From positions 25,340,329 through 25,404,328 of the forward strand of contig NC_054877.1 of assembly GCF_018320785.1 (NCBI RefSeq): 64,000 nt of DNA, written 5' to 3'. Shown here one piece after another: positions 49,401 through 61,500 of this stretch (position 1 is its first letter; each line of letters starts with the position of its first letter). The position numbers were made by a program, and so were the translations under genes. The notes below the pieces were generated by a model. The model was not told the origin of the DNA. It saw nothing but the letters and a program-made list of their open reading frames with translations, and searched no databases. This stretch comes from Cheilinus undulatus. Taxonomy: Eukaryota; Chordata; Actinopteri; Labriformes; Labridae.

Positions 49401-52400
49401 GTTTTTGTTGGTTAGCGTTCTGTTTGGCACGACGTTCTAGGAACTGCTTGGCAAAGTCCTTGGCCTCGGGAGTGTCCCCCAGATAGGCCCTGACGTAATC
49501 GTGCACCTCGTATGGAGAGTCCACTTCTTTCAGGAAGGATGCAAACGTTGGAACTGGCAGGAAGACAGATGGAGAAAATTTGTGAGTTTCCAGAAAAGCT
49601 CTGTCAATATTTGTGGGTGGCTTGCTTTTGCAAAAACTTATTTTTAAAGTCTCACCATCCAGATTGTTGGCTGTGTTGAGCGTGTGCAGGGTTTGCTCAC
49701 ACCATTGCATAAAGGTGTCCTGCTGGCTCTTACTGACCCCTTGAAACAACTTTAGCAGCTTCTCTTCCTCCTCTACCTTCTTATTGGCTCGCCCACTCAT
49801 AGAATTACTTTACGTGGAGGAATAAAGACAAGAGGAAGACAAAAGAAAGTTCAAATCAGAGCATCCATCATAACCTTTGAAACATTTTTAAAGGTCTTAT
49901 AAACACCTTAAGTTGGCGTTGCCTTTGTTGTTCTTTTGCATGTTGCCTTTCCTGGATGGAGGAGGTTGCTGGACAGCTTCCTTCACAGCCTCGTCCCAGA
50001 AGCCCATGTTGGAGTTGTGGGTGTCGCCCCAAATACTGCTGGAGTCTGAGCCCCAGTTTGTGCAGGGGCTGGTGTTCACAGACCCCCACACAGAGTTACT
50101 CAGAGATGTCTGTGACAAGAACAGAAGGAAATATTGTTACAGAGAACTTGTTTAAAGGGCTGAAAGTCACAGTTTTATTTCATTACCAACCCATCTGCCT
50201 AATACCTTTGTAATCCAACACTAATGGCCAACAAAGCCATTTTTGTCACTTACCAAGGTGAAAATAGAGTGCTTTGTACTTGTGCTTTAAAAATGTATGA
50301 TTGAAGTTATTCACCTTTTTTAACAAATGCAAATTGAACATTTTAATCATGAAGATTAAGAAGACTACTGCTTCTTCCTTCTAAACAAGACTCCATGAGC
50401 AGGAACAAGACCTAATGATAGTGAAAAATTATGTAATTGTTTGACTATTTTTAGAGATGGGTGAAGTCATACTGCCTAGAGTCCTTAGACCTGATTTTAA
50501 CAACTTCATGAAGGTTTCAAAGCTCTCCGGGGCAGCCAAGTTCTCAAATCCAAAAGAAATGACAGTGGGATTATACCATATTCTAATATCAACATTTGAT
50601 TTCCAATTTAAATGGTGACAATCCACCCCCCTCTGAGCAAATCTTCTTAGCATTTCTTCATCTTTAAGCCAATAAAATGCAGAATCACGTACAGTTCTTG
50701 TTTGAGCGCGGATCTGTTGAGAGATGATGGGGTGTTGTGGTGGTTGCTGCTGCTGATGATCCTTCCTCTGTTTCATCAGCTGGGCTTCTTCCCTTTGAAT
50801 CTCCAGCAAAGATTTGGTAATAACTGGCTGTTTGGCCACATTACCCCAACCAGATAGCTTGGCCTGGGGCTGCTGTGCCTGCTGCAATGCCTGCTGCTGT
50901 TGTAGTTTCAGGAGTTCCTGCTGCTGACGTCGCTGCTGTGAGGGCAAGGAGAGAGTCATTACAGGAAATGTCAGCTGAAACTACTTTTAAATCAGAAGAG
51001 CTGCTAGAATATTGCAGGTGGCATATCTGTCTTGAAAAAGATTTCCGGTGCTCCCTGTTCTTACCTCCTCCCGCGCCTGTCGTTCTCTCTCCTCTTCGAG
51101 TTTCTGGATCTCAGCCAGCGACAGAGCGTTCTGGTTCTGGTTTATGGCGTTGGCTGACTGCTGGCCCCACTTTGAGGAGGATGGAAGCTGAGAGCAAGAA
51201 GAAGTAGGTGTTTCGTCAGCTTTAAATACAGTCTGTGCTGTCTATTTTTACAGGCTAATGTTGTGCATCCTGACCTTCATCTGTGCGAGCTGCTGCTGCT
51301 GCTGCTGTTGTTGAAGTCTCCTGAGGGCTTCTTGTTGCTGCTGCCTTTGTCTCTGCAGCTCCTGCTGTCTCTGGGCCTCCAGCTCTCTCCTCTTCTGCTC
51401 CTCCTCTTGTTGTTGAGCCAGGGCAGCAGCTGCAGCAGCAGCAGCTGCCTCCTCCTCTGCTCGCTTCTCCTCCTCACGCCTCCGCAATGCTTCAAGTTCC
51501 TCCTGCTTCCTGCGCTCTTCCTCCTAGATAAGTAGAGAACAACATAGTTCAGGGAGAGCTTTAAAGAAGTTGAGGTACAAAAAATGTTTCTGTCGGCTCA
51601 CCTGTTTGCGAAGAAACTCCTCACGTTTCTTCCGCTCCTCTTCTTCCCTTCTCCTCTCTTCTAATCTGCGGAGAGCCTCTTCTTGTGCCAGTCTCTCCTC
51701 CTCTTCTTTTTGCCTGCGCTGTGCCTCTTCAAGCTCTCTCTGTCGTCTTAATGCCTCCTCCTAAAGATTGAAGTATTTGATCAGTCTCAGCTTCAGAAGG
51801 GAAAAGTATCTCACTTAGTGACATCAGCTTGAAAACTTTAACGTGGTGAATGGATGTTTTTTCCAGACACTTTACCTGTTTTTGCCGTGCCAACTCCTCT
51901 TCTTCCAGGCGTTTGCGCTCCTCCTCCTGTCGAGCTCTTAAGGCCTCCTCTAGCCGTTTCCTCTCCTCTTCCTCTCTTTTGGCTCTCATTTCTGCCTCAC
52001 GTCTCTCCAGCTCCAACTGTCAAACCATACAATAAAGAAACAATAGTGAGCAGATGAAGGAAACTATTTTTGTTCTCATATAATCTTTATGTGTAAAGAA
52101 ATACTTCTTAACGTTTCTCATCATAGTCTTTAAAATTGCTTTTAAAATCCAAACCACTTTAATGAATGTTGTTTTTCATCACACCACACTATTGAACTGG
52201 TGACAATTTGAGATAAATTTAGACTTCAAGAACTATTTTAATACAAAAGAAAAGTTGTTTACTTTTGCAGCTTTTGACTTCTCAAACTGTTGCATCTGCT
52301 CGATAGTTGGAGCCTGAGCCATGGAGTCTATGGGTAAATCCCAAACACTGCTGCCATCCCACGCTGTCAAACATAAAACAAAAGGATGCATTACCCTGCT

Positions 52401-55400
52401 AAAGCATGACTAGACCATTTTTGCTCAGGTGCTCATGGGATTGAAGAGGAAAATCACACTGCAGAAAATTGAGGCAAAAAGAAACTTACTGCTTGGAGCA
52501 GACTGTTGGAGGTTTGGTGTGCAGGAGGCCTGAGAGGATGGGTTCTGCATTTCCCACACAGAACCAGAGTCCGGTACAGAGAGGGACCGGGTAACAGGAG
52601 GTAGAAGGCTCTCAGATGCTCTATAAACACATGAAAAATATTGAGATCCTGTTGTCTTTTTAAGTCTTGCAGGTTGAGATTTCTACGCATTACAGTACAG
52701 GTACAGATGCATTTAGAGGTGAGGTGATGATGTCATGCGTTGTCATTAGTACTGTGTGTTATTGACCTCATCTTGAGAGCCTGGTATTGCTGTAGTAGCA
52801 GGTTAATCTGCTGTTGATGCTGCTGTTGCTGCTGTAGAGGAGCAGAGTTCAGAGCTGCAGCTTTCTGCTGGGCCAGGGCCTGAGCATACTGCTGCCTGAA
52901 CGGGGAAAGATGTTCACATTTTAGTTACGTGGTTGAATTACTTATCCTGCATGTTAAATGGTTATTTTTCAGTATGCATTATAATTTAGTGTAGCTTAAT
53001 GTTTATCCCTACAATTTTCTAAAATGGGACGGAGCCTAAATGTTATTGTGAGGCAGGGGTTAAATCTTCCAATTCCTGCAAAAAAAAAGATCCAGTGATG
53101 CGACTTAAAGTTGTGCATTTCCATTTACACTCATGGCCACTTCTTTAGGTATACCTGCTCAGCTGCTTTGTAACACAAATAGCTAATCAGCCATTCACAT
53201 TGTAGCAACCATTGCGTCAAGGCATGTAGACATGATCAAGATGATTTGCTGAAGCTCAACCAAGCATCAGAGAGGGTAAGAAAGATGATTTAAGGTGACT
53301 GCCTTTAAATGTGTCATGGTCATTGGTGCTGGACAGGCTGGTCTGAGTTCTGGAAGCTGCTGATGTACTGTGATTTTCATGCACACCCATCTCTAAGGCT
53401 AATGGAAAATGATTAGATAAGAGTGAGAATCCGCTCGCTGGGCCAAGATGTTGTCAAAGTCTTGTTGATGGCAGGGGTCAGAGGAGAAAGACCAGACTGT
53501 TCCAACTGACAGAAAGATACAACCGAGGCATGCAGAGGAGTATCTTTGAAACACACAACATGTCAAACCTTGAAGCAGACGGGCTATAGCAGCAGGAGAT
53601 CACAACAGCTAAGCAACTAAGGACAGGGAACTCAGGTTATAATTCACACAGGCTCACCAAAACTGGACAACAGAAGATTGGAAAAATGTTGCTTGGTCTG
53701 TTGGGTCTCGGTTCTTGCTATGACATTCAAATGGTAAAGTCAGAATTCAGCAGAAATAGCATGAAAGTTTACCAGTCCACCAACAACCATGGAACGTTCA
53801 AGGTCACTTAAATCTTCTCCATCCCTCATTCTGATGCTCAGTTTGAGCTTTGTCTCGACCTTGTCTAAATCTACATGCATTGGTTTGCTGCTATGTAGCT
53901 GGCTCATAGACATCTGCATTAATGAGCAGTTCAATAGGCGTACCTAATCATGTGGCCGGTGAGTGTATTTAAAATGGTACATGAACATTTAATAGCGAAC
54001 AGAAGTACAGGGATCACCTCATCTGGCTGACATACCTGAGGAGGTATTGATACTGGAGCTGCTGTAACTGGTATAGATTGAGAGCGGTGAGCTCTTGCTG
54101 CCTCTTCAACCTCTCTTGATCACCATCACCCTGCATGACACAAGAATAAATCATAGCAGTTTAACAAGAAAATGATATTTACACAAACATGTGGTGGGTA
54201 AAGAGACTAAAAAGCTGAAGTCTTCCACCAGTTTGAAAAACTTTTCATTACTCCACAACGCTGCAGTTTCCACTGAAGACAGAGCGTTTTCTTAATTACA
54301 ACCTGCATTGTGCGTATTTACTGTTAACCCTTAAATAACTACCAAGGCCTTTATTCAGTCAACTACAGAAGGAACCAGGATTTTATAAGACACAGGGTTT
54401 TTTTTAAAAGGCAGCCCTTTGTTTCAGATTTGCTCTGGGAAGGAATAACTGTCAGATTGGACAAGGTGGATACTTAAGAATGACCACCCTTAGCTCCATT
54501 CAAGTTACTGCAAATGTACCTTGATTATCAAACTTTGACACAGCCTGGTTCAGATTGGATTTCATACAATCCAGATTAGTTGGCCAGCTTCTAGCTGGCA
54601 ACTTTGCATTTCAATGTGATAGCAATTTTTATTATTCTTATTCTTATTTATGAGGCTGGTTACTGGAAAAATACGATAATACGATACAGTGAGTAACTGC
54701 TGCATATAAGCAGTTCAGTAAGCAACAACAATTAGCATTCAAGAATACTGATTACATATGAATTTAATGATTGAGAGGAAGAAGATAAGCTTTAATGTCT
54801 TCACTGTCTCTAACTTTGTTATTCTCTCACTAGATAAGTCAGTGGCTGAGCTATAATCAGTGAATAGATAAATGCACCAGCAGCATCGTGAACCTTGGAC
54901 TAGATCACAGGTGAGGAAAAGCTGAATGGACTTACTTAAACAAAAGCTCAATTACTTTCAAATAGTTTAGTGGTTCCCAACCTGGGGTCCTGGCACCCCA
55001 GTAAAGATCTCAGGGGGGCTCTGTCAGCTCTGATGTGCATATATTTCTTAAAATATATTTTCAATTTTACAGTGCTTAACAAATTTATTAGACCACCCTA
55101 ACCCTAACCAAAGTAAGGTTTATGCCACAGATGCCTTACATTAACAGCATTGGTAATTATCCAAATAATTTTTTATGTTTCTGCAATGGTTTATACACCA
55201 ATATGTAGAAGCTCTTTTACCGAAACAATATTTTTAATGCTAAAATATAATTATTATTGTTATCCATGAATTTTCAAATTTACTGATTTACAAAAAAACT
55301 GAAAAATAGTAAAGTACATTATGATTTCTTTATTAATATGTCAAATTATAGTTATTTACTTGCATTCCTGAACAGAAAAATGAGTTTTAGTGGTTGAATG

Positions 55401-55603
55401 TTCTGCTTGATTAATTTCTGACTTCTAAGAGAAGCCCAGTGAGCCGGCTCAGATTTGGGTGAATTCAGTTTGAAATTCCTCATTCCTGTTCATAATGGTA
55501 AAACATGGAGAGCTCACTGAAAATGAAAGAGTCCGCATTAAAGCACTTCATGATGCACTTCTGAGACAAATATGACAGGTGGTCTAATAAATTTGTTAAG
55601 AAC

Positions 55604-55634
<31 letters not shown>

Positions 55635-58549
55635 TAATGGAAACATAACAATGGTGTATTAGGGCCACCCTAGCATATTAAAAAAAGAGGATCTGTTCAT
55701 TTTTGAGAATGAATGAATTTTCTGCGTTTAAAAGTTTAAATTTAGATATTACAGACATATAAATTTCAAGTTTTAAAAATAATAAAATAAAAAAAGTGTA
55801 AAGTCAAACATTTACAAGAAACCAAACTGAAAATAGTGGTTGACTTTCAACATTTCACCTTTATAATCTCCAAAATTCTTAGGTTTGGTTCACGCACATT
55901 GAAGACATTTTTTAAAATCTGTTTTTTTCTTGTAACCTAACAACTTTAACTTGAAAATTGTATTTTTTTTCTTGAAAATCACTACATCGTTTTAAATTTT
56001 TTTTCTTAAGTGGCTCTAATACAGCCTCATAATAATGGATAGTTTATACATAGATCTTTTGTCAAGAAGAAGTTTATGAAGGCCTACTAAGTCAGGGTAT
56101 TCTTAATCAAAACATTTAAAACTGATGATTCATTTTTCTAAGTGGGTCTAGAGGGGCTTAACTTTTGTAGGGAGGACCATAAAGAGAAAAGGTTGGGAAC
56201 CACGGTTCATTTGTCTTCTGAAATGCTACAAAATCTTATCACATAGACATTAAAATGGACCTTGGATGTTAAGTCAGTGAACTTTTATTTCCACTGACTT
56301 GACTATGGAAGGAGTAAAGTATGAAAGCTTTTCAGGATTTTACACCATGTTGGTATTTGAAAGTATATTGACTGGAATCCGTCTTCAATGTTTCTTTGAT
56401 GCATAGCCACTTTCACAACTTTTGGAGGATACCACCTTGAGCTGTGACACATCAAGTGACTGAAGTGTGCATGGGGTCATAATAGCCTGATTTGGAAGAT
56501 GAACCGACTATAATAATCTGGGTTCATCAAGATGTTTCTGTCATCACTTAATGTCTGTTTTTAAATGAGCTTTGTGATTTGATGTCATGAAATTGTTGCT
56601 AGTAGTCCCTCCTCTTGTAATTTAATATCACTGGATGTCTCTTGTGGATCTCCACTCCAGCACAGCAGACTCACCTAAGTATGAGCGCAATGACACCTGT
56701 AACACTGAAAATGCACAGGTCTATTTTCATATGTGCATAGAGCATAAATGAGCCTGAACAGGTACCTTCTCCTGCCCAATATGATAAAAATGTTTTAAAT
56801 CAGCAGCTTTATACTAACTTGCCAGCTTTGAATATATCCAAAACAACAGATAAATACTGGCTGCAACAGTGTTGCATGCCAAACTATTTGCAGATATAGC
56901 CTGTGTCACTAGGAAAAACATGGGCAGACACTGACATTCAACTGATGTAGCTCTGATCTAATTATTGGAGTTTGAGAGAGAAAGTAGTAACAAGAAAAGA
57001 TGAACCTCTATATGAACACTTAAAAAACAAAACAAAAAAACAAACAAACAAAAAAAAACACATAAGACATAAAACAATTGACTGTTTTAAGGATTCCTCT
57101 GAAAACACCTGACCAGTCAAAAAGTGGACTGGCACACCACCTACTGGTCATGTTTAGTAACGTGGACTAAAGCTAACAAGACAGGAAATGTGTGGACATA
57201 GGTCAACACACCTGTAGAGGAGGAGGTGCTGGGCCTGGAGTGAATGGTACCCTTCCCCATATCTTCATGATCTCTCCGAGTGCCTGAAACACTTCATCAC
57301 AGCCTCTTTTCACTAACAGAGACATTGTGAAGTAACCAGCCTGGAACCACTCTGTCATCTCCTGGTTACTGAATGGACCTGACAGAGTGCAAAAATAGAG
57401 GTCAGAACATTCAGGGACAATACAAAAGCAGTTTGAAATCAAAGTCCAGTATTAAGGAACCTTTCCAGCATATGAGACCTTGTCTAATCTCACCCTGTAT
57501 TTCCCCTTGGGGGTCTTTGTAGAACCACTTGAGAGCAGCCTCATGAGTGAGCGGCAGGCCTGCAAGTTTGGGCTTCTCTGAAGTCTTTATTGCAAGTCTG
57601 TCATCATCTACCACACCATCCTGCAGGTATGCTACCATCTTCTCTGCCTCCTGGGGAAAAGGTAACGGTAAAGTTACAGTTAAGGGGAACTCTCCAACCT
57701 AAAACAAAATTCCATAAATGCGACTCATTCACCTGCTCAAAGTGTTTCAACCCCTCATCTTCATCTGTGTCGTGTGGCACAGCGGTGGGCCTGCCAATAG
57801 GTGCCAACATAGTTGAAGGGAAGGGTAAAGGATTGTTTGTAATCAGCATAGGGACTTCCATGGACTTTGGCTGTGGTAGCTGGACGGTCGGCGATGGAGC
57901 AGATACTTCTGCAGTAAGAGGGGAAAGAATATGCACTACGAATCAGGAAGAATCCCATGCTGCAGGAGCTATCTAATTAGCAGTTAAGATTGAAGACTTG
58001 AGCCCTACCTGTTCGTGTGGTGGAAATGTGTGTCATGGGTAGGGACTCCAGCATGCTGTTTGACATGGGGATGTGCAGGGGGACTTTGCAGGGCTCTGGT
58101 GGGAGCTCCAGGGGTTGCTGTCTTTCAGCTGGCCTTTCAGAATCTTCTGTTCTGTTGGGCTGGCTCGGCGACAAGGACTGGGCAGGAGCTGGAGTTTCTG
58201 TGACTTGAGGAGCAACAGGTGCTGCAACAGCTGGAGCCTCCTCTGAGACTCTAAGTAGCTCTAAATAATAAAACAGAAAAGACAACAGTAAAGAGGATGC
58301 CATTAGGTTGCAGGGATTGGTTTCCCATTGGTGACATACAAGGAAAAATTACATAAAGATGCCAAAAGTTCAATTCTGATGTAATCCTTATCTGCAATTG
58401 GCAGCTAAATTTGAGAGCTGCCACGCTCTTAACTACTAACTAATGCCTGTATCACAAATCACTCTGTTTTGATTCCTTGATGTGTCAGAATAAAAATAAA
58501 ATTTTGTAAAATAACAAACATGTGCCCAGGTAAAAAAACAAACAAACAA

Positions 58550-58581
<32 letters not shown>

Positions 58582-61500
58582 CTGACCATAAGTTCAGGGA
58601 GGGAGGGAGCCATGGCAGTTTTTAGGGGCCTTTGTTTCTGTAGCTTATTTTAGGAATCAAAGCACCAAAATGCCAAAAATTAATTACTGTAGAAAATTCT
58701 TTAGTCAAACACTTTTTTTAAATTCATGCTCACTCAAAATTCATGAGACTGAAATCCATGACTGTGTGCCTGTCATTTCAAGCAGAATGAATGGGATTTG
58801 CTGCTTGCTGTCTTTAAATAATTTAAACTCTGGAGCAAGGGAGGGTGGCTTATGGGAGAGTGAATGAAGAGAGGGAGCAGTGTTGTGAAAAACAGCACAC
58901 ATCAACTCAGAGAAATTAAAAAGTTTCTGATTCATTTGTTTTCTGATTCTGTAAGTCAAGTTATAAACAAAAAGACAGAAATACTCTGCAGAACCACCTC
59001 TGTAGGTTGTTTGTTTTTCTGGTTGTGAGTATTGGCTACTATTTCTTTTAATCTGGCACTGTTTTTGACTGAGGTCCCCAACCATGTCTAAACAGTGATG
59101 CTCTGTAACAACCCAAGCACATCAATTCAAAATATAAAGGAAATTTATATAAAGTGATCTTTGTGGGCATTAATTAAAAAAAGAGGAAAAAACTACTTTT
59201 GGTGAACATCCTACACATTCTGTCATGAAAAACTATAATGTTATTGCATTGATTTGGGGGATGCTTTCTTTAAAGTGACTTATAAGAAATACACTTGACC
59301 ACAAAGATACAAACAAATTATGAAAAATCAACTAGAAAATCTTAAAAAAAATAACAGCTCGAAGAAATACATTAAAACCCCAAAGCAGAATAACCTTCCT
59401 TTATAATAACAAGAACAGTACACTTGATCAAAACTGACCTTTTCGTTCGGCCTCTGGTTCCGTTTCTTTGGTCTCCTTTGGTGGACTGTCCTCCTCTTCC
59501 TCCTCCAAACCCTCTTCACACTCTTCCAAGGGTTTAAAGTCAAGCTCCGCCTCCTCCAGGATTGGCTCCTTAGATGCCTTCTGAGTATATAACAGAGCCA
59601 TACAGGCACATCAATACTTGATTTCAAATTCTTTGTAATTTGTCTGTTTTTTATTCTCATAGGTCTTGACTTACCTTCAGAGACAGAAAGGCCCCTGATG
59701 AGTCGAAGGTACCCGCCTCCTCATCGGCATCCTCCAGGCACCACTCTGGCAGGCTGTCCCGCTCATCCTCCAGGCTGCCGCTGCCTGACCGTGGCCTCCT
59801 GTAACCCCGCTCATCTTCTCTTGCATCAAATGGGAAACGGCGACGCTGATCTGGGTGTTCCCGCCACCCTGCCGACCGAGGTCCATCTGTGGAAAAGTAG
59901 TTAACATAGTTAGTTCAATCTCAATCAAAATAAAAAACATCCCAATTTGTGGCCACCAGCAATACTGAACAAAGTGAATCAATTTACATCATCTCTGACA
60001 TACAAGAGTAGCACGGTGTCTGTGGCATGTATAGTTAGGTATAGGCATTGATCAAATTTTATCAGTATCAATGCCATTATCAATTCTACTTATCGTTTTG
60101 ATTCATTATTGATTCCTTCCTATGAACGTTCTTTTTGGAAAAACTAGACTTTAGTGTTTCCTGCAAGTCTGAATTTTACTTTCGGTTGTAGCCAGTGGAA
60201 AGGACCGACATTACACAAGCACAAAAAAGTTAACTCTTGTTTAAGTATCTCCCAGTACTTAACATTTAACAAAATTACTTGATTTATTCTGAAATTTTCA
60301 TAAATACATTAAAGGGGACATTATTTACCCTTTTAAGACACGTTTATAATGTTCTCAAAGGTCCCCAGAACATGCCTGTGAAGTTTGTTCCTAAAAAAAC
60401 ACTCCGGTATTGAGTTTTTGCATGACTGAAAACCCCTCTGTTTCAGCCCTTCTCAGAACGAGCTGTTTCTGCGTCTGTGGCTTTAAATGTTAATGAGCTG
60501 TCCGACCCCGGCCCTGACTACACCCCTCTAAGTAAAGGAATGCAGCACCCCTGATGTTACAGACACTTTTATCCAAAATCAAAAAACTAACTGGGATTTG
60601 AACCATCAATCTCCTAGATCAGTCAGCAGGGTAACCCAATGAGCTATCCAGCATCTCAACTGGCAGCTGACAGGAAGATCAGGAGAGGAGGGTGGAGTTT
60701 TCTTCCAAGCGGGGAGGGCCAATCAAACCTGGGGGTGGTGCTAACTCCCCACATGAAACGGCTTGTTTCAGCACACATTTCCTGAAAGGTGGAGAAAAAG
60801 AGGGCGGAAGGGAATGGACTTTTCTGGTATTTGAGGGGATTGTGGACAGGCCAGGGGCACATATTTTTGTTAGAAAAGCCTGAAAAGGTGATTTTTGCAT
60901 AATATGTCCCCTTTAATCTAAACTAATAAAACTCATGGAATGAGTTAGACAAACGGCATAGCATTCTGTTTACCAGGGTCAATAAAAATAACTAAACTAA
61001 AGTTTCTGACAGTAACTTGTATTTACTCTAGCATCATAGATTAAACTGGAATATTCACCTCTGATCAGTCTGATATCGTCTTGTCTGAAATTGTGTTTTC
61101 ACTGCTTAGTATCAGTGTGTAATTGAAAGTGTACTGGCATGCTGCATCCTAGTGTGGTTTTCCAGCTGCACTGCTCAGGAGATGACAGCTCTCCAGAGGG
61201 TCATCAACACAGCATAGAAAATCACTGGCTGTGCTCTCCTCTCCTTAGAGGAGCTGTTCAGGTCCCACTGCCACAGGAAGGCCCTGGGCATCCTGAAGGA
61301 CTCATCCCACCCAGCACATCACCTGTTCCAACTGCTACCCTCAGGAAGACGGTTCAGGACAATAAGATCCAAAACTAACGGACTGAAAAACAGCACCTAT
61401 CCCAGAGCAGTTTCAATATTAAATGAGAGACTGCTCGAACACTGAATGAAACTGCAAAAAAATACAGGGGGGGGCATACAGAAGCTGAGTTGAAGAGCAA

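Noticed and set aside
51263-51535. Leu-rich plus-strand frame
   Set aside because: It is the antisense of the gigyf2 Gln/Glu repeat exon (CAG/GAG read as CTG/CTC).
55097-55112. Telomere-like ACCCTAACCCTAACC
   Set aside because: Only about two units and located just inside a Tc1 terminus; too short for an interstitial telomeric repeat.
57590-57976. 128-codon plus-strand frame
   Set aside because: Antisense over two gigyf2 exons and the intron between them; no features of its own.
60588-60655. Functional tRNA gene on the minus strand
   Set aside because: A and B boxes are present, but stem pairing is poor and a SINE-type tail follows; better called a SINE head.
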